Part shown: positions 27,340-36,663 of the stretch, one piece after another
Position numbering within the stretch: the first letter of the stretch is position 1
Layout of the letters: the number at the start of each line of letters is the position of its first letter
From: Oscillospiraceae bacterium
GTDB taxonomy: Bacteria; Bacillota; Clostridia; Oscillospirales; Ruminococcaceae
Reading direction: 5' to 3'
Assembly: GCA_017438745.1 (NCBI GenBank)
Contig: JAFRUS010000103.1
Coordinates: 1 to 64,000, forward strand
DNA length: 64,000 nucleotides
Notes under the pieces: generated by a model
Databases searched by the model: none
Told to the model about the DNA's origin: nothing
Seen by the model: the letters and a program-made list of their open reading frames with translations, nothing else
Position numbers and translations under genes: made by a program

Positions 27340-28050
27340 TCACCATTTGCTTATACCTGCGCGTTTGAGAGCGCCGGTTATCTTGTCCTGGAAACGGCGG
27401 TCTTCGCGTTCCTTTTCGAGTATGAACTGCCTTACTTCCTCACGGTTCGTATGGCCGTCTTCCGGACAGGCTGACTTGAGTACCGGCAGTTCGAGTTTTC
27501 TTGCTGTTCCGGCTACCTCGCGCTCCGGAGCTTTTATCAGAGGTCTTATTACTGTCACATCGTGATGTGACATGTATGAAACAGGCGAGAAACAGTCTAT
27601 GCGTCCTTCATTGAAAAGATTCATGAAAAAGGTTTCCACAGCATCGTCCCTGTTGTGGCCGAGAGCCAGCTTGTTGCATCCGATATCCCTTGTCGCTTCA
27701 AGAAGTGCACCGCGTCTCATGCGTGAGCACAGGCTGCAGGGATTTGGTTCCTTGCGTATGTCAAATACGATCTCGGCTATATGGGTAGGGATAACGGTGA
27801 AGGGTATTTCGTATTTGTCGCAGAACGCGCGTATGGCCGTGTAGTCCGTTTCCTTTCCGCTGAATACCGGATCGATGGCAAGAGCGTGAACGCTGTATTC
27901 GATGCCTATGAAACGTCTGAGCAGCTGAAGTCCCAGAAGCATAACCAGACTGTCCTTGCCTCCCGATATGCCTACAGCCACGTTGTCGCCGTCTGAAAGC
28001 ATGTCGTATTCCTGTATGGCTTTTCTCATGTAACCGAGCATTTTCTGCAT
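27340..28050 (-). CDS. TtcA-like tRNA 2-thiocytidine biosynthesis protein
   Basis: The 236-residue enzyme belongs to the PP-loop ATPases that thiolate tRNA. The P-loop is AVGISGGKDSLVMLL (about 24-38). The CSLC pair (near 111-114) that binds the iron-sulfur cluster follows PNP, then ALGHNRDDAVETFFMN. E. coli TtcA is longer (~310); this shorter type is common in Firmicutes, and its exact target base is less sure. ATG 28050 has AGGAGG about eight bases upstream; an in-frame start 19 codons earlier has none. Confidence 0.85.
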   Translation of the reverse strand: MQKMLGYMRKAIQEYDMLSDGDNVAVGISGGKDSLVMLLGLQLLRRFIGIEYSVHALAIDPVFSGKETDYTAIRAFCDKYEIPFTVIPTHIAEIVFDIRKEPNPCSLCSRMRRGALLEATRDIGCNKLALGHNRDDAVETFFMNLFNEGRIDCFSPVSYMSHHDVTVIRPLIKAPEREVAGTARKLELPVLKSACPEDGHTNREEVRQFILEKEREDRRFQDKITGALKRAGISKW

Positions 28051-28156
28051 ATGTCTTATCCTCCTTGTTATTACTATAATTATAGCGTAAAAAGGCACCG
28101 ATTTCAATTTTGACTTGCAAAAAAGTCAGAAAAATAATATACTATAAGATGTGTGC

Positions 28157-28196
28157 GTTTAAGTAAGGCATCTGTTTTAAGAAGCATTACTTAAAC
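28157..28196. repeat. Perfect inverted repeat upstream of GH26 gene
   Basis: GTTTAAGTAA at 28157-28166 and TTACTTAAAC at 28187-28196 are exact reverse complements, 20 bases apart. They lie between ttcA and the GH26 promoter and could be an operator for either divergent unit. Confidence 0.55.
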
Positions 28197-28242
28197 AGCT
28201 TAAATGAAATATTAAAAATTAAGAAAATTACATTAAATTATA

Positions 28243-28272
28243 TTGACATGTAAATTGAATCTATGGTACAAT
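28243..28272 (+). promoter_or_regulatory. Promoter of the mannan pair
   Basis: TTGACA at 28243-28248 and TACAAT at 28267-28272 with an 18-base spacer, 24 bases before the TTG start. Confidence 0.7.
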
Positions 28273-28296
28273 TAATTAAGAAGGAAGAGGTATGTT

Positions 28297-30189
28297 TTGA
28301 GCAGAAAAGTGACTGATAAAAACATAAAAACGATATTCGCAAGCGTAACTGCCGAGAAAAAGGTATCCGGAAAGCTTGTGGTATTCCTTGTGGCAATGTT
28401 CGCAGCGTTCATTATTGCGGCTGTCTGCGTACTTAATTTTCTGCAGAGTTCAGTAGACAGGAAAACTGTTGACGAAGACAGCGGATCTGACGGAAACGTA
28501 ACTGAACCGGCTGAAACTGAAATTACTGAAGAACCGAGAGAAACAGTATCGGAATACGTTCTCAATGCCGAGACCATTAACCAGACTGCCTACGAGCAGC
28601 TTATCGAGGCAGAGGACACTGAAGGAAACTGGTGCCTTACCGAGTCTGACTCCAGACCAGGTTATTCCGGTGACGGTTATCTTACGGACTTCGATGTTGA
28701 TACAGGTAACTCGCTTTTCTTCAGGTTCAACATTCCGGCAGCCCAGCACTATGACATTTCAATATGCTTTGCATCTGACGAAGTAGTAAGAAATGAGGTT
28801 TGCTTAAACGGCGAGCAGCTGTTTGAGTTTGAGTGTACGGAAGAAACTGTGGGAAGGTTCGTTATCAAGACCTACTACGGCGTTTTCTTTGAACCGGGCG
28901 AAACTACTCTTACAGTTCATGAGATCGAGGGCGGCATAGACCTTGATTATCTCTGTATAAGAAACAATCAGTCCATTTACTCGTCAAGGACCGATATCTC
29001 ACCGTCGCTTGTAAATTCCAACGCATCTGCTGAAGCGAAGGAGCTTATGAAGTATCTGACGGACAATTTCGGCAAAAGGATCATCACTGGTCAGTACGTA
29101 TCTGACTGGCGCAATATAGAACTTGAAAAGATCTATGAAAACACGCTGAATTATCCTGCCATCCGTTTCGGCGATATGAGTCAGTACTCCGTAAATGCCG
29201 CAGAGCCGGTACCCGCGGAGGAAGACGATGTGTCAGCTGCTCTGAAATGGGCAGAAAAAGGCGGTATCGTCGGCTACATCTGGCACTGGAAGGCTCCGCT
29301 TTACGAGAACGAATTCTATTCGGAAAAAACAGACTTTGACCTTACAAACGCAGTGACTGACATTGATGTGGCAATGCTTTCACCTCAGAAGATCGACGAA
29401 CTCTATCAGGAGGGTTCTCTCACTGCAGAGACAGTCCTTCTGATCCATGACATAGACAATGTATCGGCACAGCTTGCCCGTCTTAAGGAGAAGCATGTTC
29501 CTGTGCTCTGGAGACCGCTTCACGAGGCCAGCGGAGACTGGTTCTGGTGGGGAAGTGCCGGAGCGGATTCGTACAAGTGGCTCTGGAATCTGCTTTATAA
29601 AAGGCAGACTGAATATCATAAACTGGATAATCTTATCTGGATATGGAGCGCACAGGGTACTGATTATTTCGTGGGAAATGCAGCCTTTGACATAGCCTCT
29701 GTCGATCTCTACAGTGACAACACAGACAACACCAGCTACTACAAGCAGTATCAGTGGATCTATTCGCTCACAGGCGGCCAGAAACTCATTGCGCTCAGCG
29801 AATGCGGCACTCTGCCGGACATGGAGCTTACCTTCCGCGACCGTGCGGTATGGTCATTTTTCGGTCTCTGGTACGGTGACTATATTCTTGACAAAAACGG
29901 TGATCTGTCGGAAAAGTACAATACGCGTGAAGATCTTATAAGAATGTACAACTCCAACAGGACGATCACCCTTGACAAATACAAAAACAAATCAGTTTTT
30001 AAAGAGGAAACTCCTGTAACAACGGTACCTGCTGTAACGGTTCCGGTGGCTGCTACCACTACCGTGACTGAGGCTGTGACGACGGTGCCTGAGGAAGAGA
30101 ATGAAGAAGACGAAGAAGATGACGAGTACTACGAAGACGATTATGACGATGATTATGACGACGAGTACTACGAAGACGACTGGGAGTGA
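28297..30189 (+). CDS. Membrane-anchored GH26 beta-mannanase with CBM35-like module
   Basis: The 630-residue protein has a short basic N terminus, one membrane helix (about 26-49, no cleavage site seen) and a CBM35-like beta sandwich (about 95-225, starting QLIEAEDTEGNW). A GH26 catalytic domain (about 235-560) and a Thr linker follow. It ends in a 30-residue tail of Asp, Glu and Tyr. The acid/base is Glu in RPLHEASGDWFWW (~410) and the nucleophile Glu in LSECG (~503). It cuts beta-1,4-mannan on the cell surface. It has no dockerin, unlike most enzymes of cellulosome producers. The start is TTG 28297 after AGGAAGAGG, because the nearby ATG reads into a stop. Confidence 0.88.
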   Translation: MSRKVTDKNIKTIFASVTAEKKVSGKLVVFLVAMFAAFIIAAVCVLNFLQSSVDRKTVDEDSGSDGNVTEPAETEITEEPRETVSEYVLNAETINQTAYEQLIEAEDTEGNWCLTESDSRPGYSGDGYLTDFDVDTGNSLFFRFNIPAAQHYDISICFASDEVVRNEVCLNGEQLFEFECTEETVGRFVIKTYYGVFFEPGETTLTVHEIEGGIDLDYLCIRNNQSIYSSRTDISPSLVNSNASAEAKELMKYLTDNFGKRIITGQYVSDWRNIELEKIYENTLNYPAIRFGDMSQYSVNAAEPVPAEEDDVSAALKWAEKGGIVGYIWHWKAPLYENEFYSEKTDFDLTNAVTDIDVAMLSPQKIDELYQEGSLTAETVLLIHDIDNVSAQLARLKEKHVPVLWRPLHEASGDWFWWGSAGADSYKWLWNLLYKRQTEYHKLDNLIWIWSAQGTDYFVGNAAFDIASVDLYSDNTDNTSYYKQYQWIYSLTGGQKLIALSECGTLPDMELTFRDRAVWSFFGLWYGDYILDKNGDLSEKYNTREDLIRMYNSNRTITLDKYKNKSVFKEETPVTTVPAVTVPVAATTTVTEAVTTVPEEENEEDEEDDEYYEDDYDDDYDDEYYEDDWE

Positions 30190-30281
30190 GCTCCGGCAGG
30201 AATATCCGGGCAAATCCCTGTAAATTCCGCTTCGGTCAGCGTTTCCTCGTGAACTGACGGCTATGAAAGGCGGAACGGGGA

Positions 30282-31283
30282 ATGAAGTATCAGATATTTG
30301 GCGAAAAGGAAGTAAAGAACATACCTTGGCAGGACAGAACTTCAGGATGCAGTGATACTGTCTGGAGGTTTGATGCCAATCCGATAATCGAAAGGGATAT
30401 TATCCCGTGTTCCAACAGTGTGTTCAACAGTGCGGCTGTTCCGTTTGAAGGCGGATTTGCCGGTGTGTTCCGCGTGGATAACAAGGCAAGGGATATGGAG
30501 CTTCATGCCGGATTTTCAAAGGACGGCATACACTGGGACATCTGTAATGACAGAATAGAGTTTGAATGTGAAGACGATGAGATAGCAGGGTTCTGCTACG
30601 GCTACGATCCGAGAGTCGTATTCATTGAAGACCGCTATTATCTTACCTGGTGCAACGGCTATAAATACAAGCCGACTATAGGTATCGCATGGACAAAGGA
30701 CTTTAAGACATTTCACCAGATGGAAAACGCATTTCTGCCGTTTAACAGGAACGGAGTCCTCTTTCCGAGAAAAATAAACGGAAACTACGCTATGCTTTCA
30801 CGTCCTTCAGATGACGGTCATACTCCGTTTGGCGACATCTTCTACAGCGAAAGTCCTGACATGACTTTCTGGGGCCGCCACAGACACGTTATGGCGCCTG
30901 TGAAGGGATGGCAGAGTACCAAGATAGGAGCAGGTCCAGTGCCTGTGGAGACTTCGGAGGGATGGCTTTTATTCTACCACGGCGTACTTACTTCATGCAA
31001 CGGATTTGTCTACAGCTTTTCAGCATTGCTTCTTGACAGGGATGAGCCGTGGAAGGTAATAAAACGTCCGCGCCAGTATCTCATCAGTCCGCAGAAGCTT
31101 TATGAGTGCGTTGGTGACGTTCCTAATGTTACTTTCCCGTGTGCAAACATCGTAGACGCTGCTACAGGCCGTATAGCCATCTATTACGGATGTGCCGACA
31201 CATGTACGGGTCTCTGCTTCACGACCGTTGACGACGTTATAGATTTCCTTAAAAACGATCCGGGTGCACCGGCAGCCGAATAA
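30282..31283 (+). CDS. GH130 beta-1,4-mannooligosaccharide phosphorylase
   Basis: The 333-residue cytosolic enzyme cleaves the terminal mannose of beta-1,4-mannosides with phosphate, giving mannose 1-phosphate. Family features are [33 protein letters not shown] (the catalytic Asp of GH130) and ARGMEWGRHRH-like [14 protein letters not shown]. The size fits the R. albus RaMP2 group rather than the longer mannosylglucose phosphorylase. It follows GH26 by 92 bases, so the pair forms a mannan route: cut outside, phosphorolyse inside. No transporter is adjacent. Confidence 0.9.
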   Translation: MKYQIFGEKEVKNIPWQDRTSGCSDTVWRFDANPIIERDIIPCSNSVFNSAAVPFEGGFAGVFRVDNKARDMELHAGFSKDGIHWDICNDRIEFECEDDEIAGFCYGYDPRVVFIEDRYYLTWCNGYKYKPTIGIAWTKDFKTFHQMENAFLPFNRNGVLFPRKINGNYAMLSRPSDDGHTPFGDIFYSESPDMTFWGRHRHVMAPVKGWQSTKIGAGPVPVETSEGWLLFYHGVLTSCNGFVYSFSALLLDRDEPWKVIKRPRQYLISPQKLYECVGDVPNVTFPCANIVDAATGRIAIYYGCADTCTGLCFTTVDDVIDFLKNDPGAPAAE

Positions 31284-31374
31284 GGAAGTTACATTCAGCT
31301 ATCCAGAGTAAAGGATACAGGGGCAGACCCTGTGAACTTTCACTTAGCATACAGTTTTTCAGTGCATAAAACAG

Positions 31375-31417
31375 AAAAGGCCATTCCGTATGAGTTGTTC
31401 ACGCGGAATGGTCTTTT
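31375..31417 (+). terminator. Terminator after the mannan pair
   Basis: AAGGCCATTCCG pairs with CGGAATGGTCTT around a 15-base loop, followed by TTTT. Confidence 0.8.
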
Positions 31418-31430
31418 CGTTTACAAAAAA

Positions 31431-31459
31431 ATAAAACATGGTATGAAACCATGTTTTAT
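31431..31459 (-). terminator. Terminator of the ireB-like gene
   Basis: ATAAAACATGGT and AACCATGTTTTAT form a 10-12 base stem around ATGA, directly after the reverse gene's stop. Confidence 0.75.
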
Positions 31460-31460
31460 A

Positions 31461-31715
31461 TTAATTCTGAATGTATGATCTTACAAGTATCTGAAGCAGT
31501 TCATCACGGTCTATATGTCTGATGATGTTTCTTGCATTCTGATAAGTTGTGATGTATGTAGGGTCTTCTGAAAGAATATAGCCTACTATCTGATTTACAG
31601 GATTATATCCCTTTTCCTTGAGTGCATCATAGATGATAGTGAGGTTGTTCTTCAGGGCTTTTTCTTTGTCTTCATTAACAGAAAACCTCATAGTTGCATC
31701 GCTTGGTCCATTCAT
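31461..31715 (-). CDS. IreB-family (UPF0297) regulatory phosphoprotein
   Basis: The 84-residue cytosolic protein matches IreB/YrzL. Features are the ATMRFSV start, the NPVNQIVGYILSEDPTYITTYQNAR core and the IRHIDRDELLQILVRSYI end. In Enterococcus, IreB is a substrate of the IreK Ser/Thr kinase and a negative regulator of cephalosporin resistance. The usual neighbours (the Holliday-junction resolvase gene yqgF and alaS) are not next to it here. AGGAGAT lies upstream of ATG 31715. Confidence 0.93.
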   Translation of the reverse strand: MNGPSDATMRFSVNEDKEKALKNNLTIIYDALKEKGYNPVNQIVGYILSEDPTYITTYQNARNIIRHIDRDELLQILVRSYIQN

Positions 31716-31925
31716 ATTATCATCTCCTTATTAGTATTATACTCTAAAATGAGTTAATAGACAAGTGTTACATTGAAAAATTTACGTTTTGACGTTTTTT
31801 AACACTGTATTTTTGGTTGTTTTGTTATTGAAAACCATGATCTGCCATTGACAGAACACAAGTTTTAATGTTATCATACAAATAAAGATACAAATACAAA
31901 AGAAATTCCGAAAGGAGACAGAAAA

Positions 31926-33383
31926 ATGAACACAAATGAAATGAATGCAGAAGTGCAGGCAGACGTAGTTTCTGCCACAGCGAAAAAAACGAGTAAGGGA
32001 ACGGTTATTGCAGCCGCTGCTGCGGTCGTGATCGGAGGAGCGGGAATAGCATGTGCTACCGTGCCTGCCGTAAGAAATGCCGTGAGAATGGCTGTTATGA
32101 AGCCTGACGATTACTGTGCCTATGTTTATCAGAACACGATCGACAAATTTGAGGATCAGCAGGTAAAACGTACAGAAGCGTCCAAAACCAATACCTCCGG
32201 GATAAGTCTTGAACTGGAACTTGCTGACGATACAGCGCGTTCCTTTAAAAGCATCTACGGTGAAGGATTCTGCAAAAAACTCACAGCAAACGGCCATGTA
32301 ACTGCTGTGGACGGACGTACTCAGTCAGATTTTGCGATTGAAGCGGACGGAAGACCGGTACTTGATCTTGATCTGGCTGTCGGAGAGGAAAAGGGCTACT
32401 TTAAGATCGATAAGTTAAGCGACAAGTATGTTGAGTATGATATTCAGGGGCAGGCAGTGAATACAGCTGCTCAGGCATCCGCTTCGCTCGATGCAGAGGA
32501 AACTTCCGAGATAGTTAAACTGTACGGTGATCTTATCGTTGAATTCGTCGGTGATGCTCCGACATCCATCAAGAAAAATGTTACCGGTGAGGTTGAAAAC
32601 ATATCTTACAAATATAATAAGATCACTTCGGACATAAAAGAAGATGAACTTAAGGAGTTCATCGGAAAGCTTGCTGACGCGCTTGAGGGCAGTGAAGCAT
32701 CGAAAAAAGCATCCGGAATGGATGAAGACTCATATGCGGAGATGCTGGAAAGCCTCAGAGGCTCAGCAGAGGACGTTGAGGGTGATGCCACTCTCTACAC
32801 CTATGTTGATCCGAACGGCGATATAAGGGGCATGGAGTGGGAACAGGACGATCATCCGTTTTCAGTAATGATGGCAGGCATAAATGACCGCTTTGCACTT
32901 GATCTTGATTCAGAAACATTGTCAGTGATCGTTACAGGCAGAGAAAACGGCGGCGTTTATTCAGGCGAAGCAGAGATCAGTACTGATGCTGACGGCGCAA
33001 ATGTTACAAGAGTGAATTTTGAGGATCTTGCTGTGATCGATGAGAAATACCTGGCAGGAAAGATCTCATGCGATATGGATGAGCTTACAGGCGGAAGCAT
33101 AGGAAGGCTTGAACTTCTTTTTGAAAAAGAGGACGACGCTCAGATCATCTCATCCGAGATAGCCGGAGTAGGAAAAATCAGGGCTTCTGTAAAGACTGAA
33201 AACGTCAAAGGCGCAGAAGTGACGTTCCCTTCTGCAAGTGAATGCACCGATATGGAAACATTCCTTCAGACCGCTGATTTCGATAAATTCATCTCAGATC
33301 TGCTCATCTCCCTCGGTGCGGATGAACAGTATGGTTCAGGCGGGCTCCTGGGAGCCGTTATGGGCCTTTCAGGTTCGATCTGA
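31926..33383 (+). CDS. Single-pass membrane protein of unknown function
   Basis: This 485-residue protein is not recognised. A ~22-residue hydrophilic start is followed by one membrane helix (about 26-48, Ala/Gly/Val-rich, AAAAAVVIGGAGIAC). The rest is a ~430-residue outer domain with alternating strands and two acidic helical stretches. Its beta-rich, lipocalin-like strand spacing (repeats such as KGYFKIDKLSDKYVEYDI and SGEAEISTDADGANV) is like many Ruminococcus surface proteins with no known role. AAAGGAG lies ten bases before ATG. It stands alone between terminators. Confidence 0.75.
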   Translation: MNTNEMNAEVQADVVSATAKKTSKGTVIAAAAAVVIGGAGIACATVPAVRNAVRMAVMKPDDYCAYVYQNTIDKFEDQQVKRTEASKTNTSGISLELELADDTARSFKSIYGEGFCKKLTANGHVTAVDGRTQSDFAIEADGRPVLDLDLAVGEEKGYFKIDKLSDKYVEYDIQGQAVNTAAQASASLDAEETSEIVKLYGDLIVEFVGDAPTSIKKNVTGEVENISYKYNKITSDIKEDELKEFIGKLADALEGSEASKKASGMDEDSYAEMLESLRGSAEDVEGDATLYTYVDPNGDIRGMEWEQDDHPFSVMMAGINDRFALDLDSETLSVIVTGRENGGVYSGEAEISTDADGANVTRVNFEDLAVIDEKYLAGKISCDMDELTGGSIGRLELLFEKEDDAQIISSEIAGVGKIRASVKTENVKGAEVTFPSASECTDMETFLQTADFDKFISDLLISLGADEQYGSGGLLGAVMGLSGSI

Positions 33384-33403
33384 TAGATAAAGATACAATA
33401 AAT

Positions 33404-33448
33404 AAAAGACGCAGCCACGGCCGTTTCAGACCGCTTGCTGCGTCTTTT
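33404..33448. terminator. Bidirectional terminator before rqcP
   Basis: AAAAGACGCAGC pairs perfectly with GCTGCGTCTTTT around a 21-base loop; used by the forward gene ending at 33383 and the reverse rqcP. Confidence 0.88.
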
Positions 33449-33455
33449 GCTTTGT

Positions 33456-33701
33456 TTACTGGCTGATCACTGTATAGTTGTCAGCAGCACTGTCCTTGGT
33501 AACGTGTTCGGTGACGTTGGTCACTTTCACGCTTAAGGGTTTCTGACCAAGTGTGATGGTTATAACGTCGCCTACCTTGACGTCGTAGGAGGCTCTGGCT
33601 ATCTTGTCGTTTACCATTACCTTGCCTGCGTCACAGGCCTCATTTGCCACTGTACGGCGTTTTATGAGACGTGTTACTTTCAAGTATTTGTCGAGTCGCA
33701 T
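33456..33701 (-). CDS. rqcP: S4-domain RNA-binding protein RqcP (YabO-like)
   Basis: The 80-residue protein has one S4 domain: MRLDKYLKVTRLIKRRTVANEACDAGKVMVND, then VGDVITI. B. subtilis RqcP (YabO) binds stalled 50S subunits and helps RqcH add Ala tails. The neighbours mazG-HU-rqcP resemble the Bacillus yabN-yabO order, which supports the call. It lies after the HU gene across a hairpin. Confidence 0.9.
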   Translation of the reverse strand: MRLDKYLKVTRLIKRRTVANEACDAGKVMVNDKIARASYDVKVGDVITITLGQKPLSVKVTNVTEHVTKDSAADNYTVISQ

Positions 33702-33746
33702 ATTTTCCTCCGGAAATACAGCAAACGCGTTCTGCGTTTACTAACA

Positions 33747-33793
33747 AAAAAAGCACAGGTATCAGGTCATTGATCTGATGCCTTGTGCTTTTA
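33747..33793 (-). terminator. Terminator between hup and rqcP
   Basis: A long hairpin: AAAAGCACAAGGCATCAGA on the transcribed strand pairs with its imperfect complement ending TGTGCTTTTTTT. It should reduce read-through from the abundant HU gene into rqcP. Confidence 0.85.
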
Positions 33794-33813
33794 AAGTCTT
33801 TTATGTGTAAATC

Positions 33814-34104
33814 TTACTTCTTCTTAGCAGGAGTGTTTACAGCATCCTTAAGAGCCTTACCAGCCTTGAATGCAGGAGCCTTCTTTGCTGGGCAGTGGAT
33901 TGTTTCACCTGTTCTTGGGTTCTTTGAATCCTTAGCTGCTCTTTCACGAACTTCAAAAGTACCAAAGCCGATGAGCTGGATCTTTTCGCCCTTTGCAAGA
34001 GCTTCTGTGATAGCTGATGTTACAGTAGCGAGAGCCTTGTCAGCGTCCTTCTTTGAGTATGCGCCTTTTTCTGCTATAGCATTGATTAAATCTGCCTTTG
34101 TCAT
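33814..34104 (-). CDS. hup: HU-family DNA-binding protein
   Basis: The 96-residue histone-like dimer starts TKADLINAIAEKGAYSKKDADKAL and carries the DNA-arm pattern GFGTFEVRERAAKDSKNPRTGE, with the Pro that intercalates into DNA. A Lys-rich tail (AVNTPAKKK) is slightly longer than in E. coli HU. The gene follows mazG by 16 bases. Confidence 0.95.
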   Translation of the reverse strand: MTKADLINAIAEKGAYSKKDADKALATVTSAITEALAKGEKIQLIGFGTFEVRERAAKDSKNPRTGETIHCPAKKAPAFKAGKALKDAVNTPAKKK

Positions 34105-34120
34105 TTTTATTTACCTCCGT

Positions 34121-34921
34121 TTAATGGTTTTTATTCTGAGCTTTAGCCTGTTTCCAGTACTCGTCAAGCTCATCTATGCCAAGAGATTTCATATCTATCT
34201 CCTTTAGCCTGATAAGTTCTTCTGTCTTTGCAAAACGTCCGATGAACTTTTCGGTGGATTCTGTAAGTGCTAATTCGGAATCGACACCGGCTTTTCTTGC
34301 AACGTTTGTGCACGAGAAGAGTACATCACCGAGTTCGTCCTTTATCTTTTCAGGACTGTTTTCGTCGATGGCAGCCTCGAGTTCGCTTATTTCTGACTTA
34401 AGACGTTCAAGAGCTGACTTTACATCCTCAAAATCCATGCCGGACTTTGAAGCGCGTTTTCCGACCTTCTGGGCTCTCATAAGAGCAGGGAAGGTTTTCG
34501 GAACGCTTTCAAGCGTTTCGGTGTAAGTCGTCTGTCCTTTGGTCTGCTGCTTGATTTGTTCCCAGTTGCTTAAGACCTGATCGCATCCGTCCACCTTTAC
34601 CTCGCCGAAAACGTGAGGATGACGGATTATGAGCTTCTGACAAACGTCGTTGCACACATCTTCAAAACCGAAAACATTTTCTTCGGTTTTGATCTGTGAA
34701 TGGAAGACTACCTGAAGCAGAACGTCGCCCAGCTCTTCGCGGAGCATTTCTGCGCTGTCCATGTCGATGGCCTCAACCACTTCGTAAACTTCTTCGATGA
34801 AGTCCTGGCGAATCGACTTGTGAGTCTGAACTTTGTCCCACGGACAACCGTTTTCGCTTCTGAGTATTCCGACGATCTTTATGAGATCATTTATGTCGTA
34901 GTGTTCCTTGAATTCAAACAT
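34121..34921 (-). CDS. mazG: Nucleoside triphosphate pyrophosphohydrolase MazG
   Basis: The ~266-residue enzyme removes pyrophosphate from house-cleaning substrates such as dUTP or oxidised dNTPs. It has two MazG domains. The first has CPWDKVQTHKSIRQDFIEEVYEVVEAID and REELGDVLLQVVFH; the second has the SEISELEAAIDENSPEKIKDELGDVLFS helices that bind Mg. The start is set at ATG 34921 because GAGGG lies eight bases upstream; an in-frame ATG 23 codons earlier is unsupported. It heads the mazG-HU-rqcP group. Confidence 0.92.
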   Translation of the reverse strand: MFEFKEHYDINDLIKIVGILRSENGCPWDKVQTHKSIRQDFIEEVYEVVEAIDMDSAEMLREELGDVLLQVVFHSQIKTEENVFGFEDVCNDVCQKLIIRHPHVFGEVKVDGCDQVLSNWEQIKQQTKGQTTYTETLESVPKTFPALMRAQKVGKRASKSGMDFEDVKSALERLKSEISELEAAIDENSPEKIKDELGDVLFSCTNVARKAGVDSELALTESTEKFIGRFAKTEELIRLKEIDMKSLGIDELDEYWKQAKAQNKNH

Positions 34922-35082
34922 ATGAAAACCCTCAAAACAAGGCTGATAGAAGCCTTTAATTATAGTACCGCAAACCATCGTAAAAAGCAAGCATTTTCTG
35001 CAATTTTGTAATATGTATAGAATATTTCGTTAGTCTTTCAGCAATAATGGGTAAAAAACACATGAGAAAATGCCGTATTTAC

Positions 35083-36090
35083 TTATCTTGCGTCGACAAA
35101 CCCTACTTTCCTGTATACCTTGGAGAGTGTTTTTCTTGTCATCTTGAATGCAGCTTCCGCACCTGCAGTGTAACATTCCTTGAGGTAAGCCTTGTCTTCA
35201 ATGAGCTTTGCAAAGCCTGTGCGTACCGGTTCAAGGTGGTCAGCAACAGCTTCACCTACTGCGATCTTGAAGTCGCCGTAGCCCTTTCCTGCAAATTCAG
35301 CTGTGATCTCGTCGAATGACTTGCCTGTTACAGCTGAGTAGATGGACATAAGGTTGTTGATGCCGTCCTTGCCTTCGCGGTAACATACCTCAGCTTCTGA
35401 GTCTGTTACGGCACGCTTGAACTTTCTGATTATTGTATCCTTGTCATCGAGAATGAAGATGCATGCGTTAGGATTCTCGTCTGACTTTGACATCTTCTTT
35501 GTAGGATCCTGAAGTGACATTACTCTTGCGCCTGTCTTTGGAATGTAAGGCTCCGGAAGAGTAAAGAATTCGCCGTATTTCTGGTTGAAACGTCCTGCGA
35601 TGTTTCTTGCAAGTTCAAGATGCTGCTTCTGGTCAGCTCCGATCGGAACAAGATCAGCATTGTATGCAAGAATGTCAGCTGCCATAAGTACAGGATATGT
35701 GAAAAGTCCGGCATTTACGTCATCTGAATGCTTTTCACTCTTTACCTTGAACTGTGTCATACGTGAGAGTTCACCGAACTGTGTTGAGCAGGAGAGTATC
35801 CAGCTGAGTTCTGCGTGGTTCGGGTTGTGGCTCTGTATAAATGCAGTTGATCTTTTCGGATCGATGCCGCATGCGAGAAGAAGAGCGTAGGCTTCGAGTG
35901 TGTTCTGACGAAGCTTTGCAGGTTCCTGTCTTACAGTGATTGCGTGCATGTCAACGATAGAGTAGATACAGTTGTACTCGTCCTGCAGCGGGCCCCAGTT
36001 TCTGATGGCGCCGATGTAGTTTCCGAGTGTGAATGTACCTGTAGGCTGTATTCCGCTGAAAATGGTCTTCTTTGCGATTGTTTCTGACAT
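35083..36090 (-). CDS. trpS: Tryptophanyl-tRNA synthetase
   Basis: The 335-residue class I enzyme charges tRNA-Trp. It begins FSGIQPTGTFTLGNYIGAIRNW (the HIGH-like motif), has the amino-acid pocket DMHAITVRQ, and the KMSKSDEN loop near residue 200. The length matches the bacterial TrpRS family. The ATG at 36090 follows AAAGGACG. The neighbouring 170-residue gene lies just upstream on the same strand (gap 21 bases). Confidence 0.96.
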   Translation of the reverse strand: MSETIAKKTIFSGIQPTGTFTLGNYIGAIRNWGPLQDEYNCIYSIVDMHAITVRQEPAKLRQNTLEAYALLLACGIDPKRSTAFIQSHNPNHAELSWILSCSTQFGELSRMTQFKVKSEKHSDDVNAGLFTYPVLMAADILAYNADLVPIGADQKQHLELARNIAGRFNQKYGEFFTLPEPYIPKTGARVMSLQDPTKKMSKSDENPNACIFILDDKDTIIRKFKRAVTDSEAEVCYREGKDGINNLMSIYSAVTGKSFDEITAEFAGKGYGDFKIAVGEAVADHLEPVRTGFAKLIEDKAYLKECYTAGAEAAFKMTRKTLSKVYRKVGFVDAR

Positions 36091-36111
36091 TTATTTAACG
36101 TCCTTTCAGGA

Positions 36112-36624
36112 TTACTTGCGTGAAGCAGCTTCTTTTGTCTGAGCTGTCTGAACTTCGTTCATTACCTTCTGGTAAAGGTGGAGAAGGAATGCTCTCATCT
36201 TGTCTTCTTCTGAAGCAGCTGTTGCAGGATTTACAACTGTTTTGTAAACACCCTTTCTTGTCATAAGGTGAACAAAGTGTTCAGATGGGTTCATCGGGAT
36301 GTCGAAAACAGATGTTCTTGAGCATACAGGAAGTGACTGACCTGCGCTTGCGAGGAATGAGCGGCAAGCCTGTGCGAGTGCAGGATGATTTGCTGCAAGA
36401 CCTGTTATCTGTGCGCCGTTGTTGAAGTAGATGTTAACTGCACCGTTTGCAAGGCATACGAGTGTGCCGAGAAGGCCTCTGCCCATCGGGATGTCAACTA
36501 CTGCGCTGTATATCTGCTTGTCGTCTGTGAGCTTAAGTCCGATAACTGCAGGAGGCATTCTGAGTGCCTTGATTCTTGCAAGAAGGTATGGTTCACAAAC
36601 ATTATAACGTTCAAAATTTGCCAT
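36112..36624 (-). CDS. Conserved hypothetical protein upstream of trpS
   Basis: The 170-residue cytosolic protein is not recognised. It has a helical start (YLLARIKALRMPPAVIG), a strand-rich middle with GRGLLGTLVCLANGAVNIYFNNG, and a helix near 135-155. GGAGAT precedes ATG 36624. It lies 21 bases before trpS and 40 bases after the aminotransferase gene on the same strand, so the three probably form one operon. No function is claimed. Confidence 0.7.
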   Translation of the reverse strand: MANFERYNVCEPYLLARIKALRMPPAVIGLKLTDDKQIYSAVVDIPMGRGLLGTLVCLANGAVNIYFNNGAQITGLAANHPALAQACRSFLASAGQSLPVCSRTSVFDIPMNPSEHFVHLMTRKGVYKTVVNPATAASEEDKMRAFLLHLYQKVMNEVQTAQTKEAASRK

Positions 36625-36663
36625 GATGGATCTCCGTTTCTCTGCCGCTTTTACGGCAGTCTG

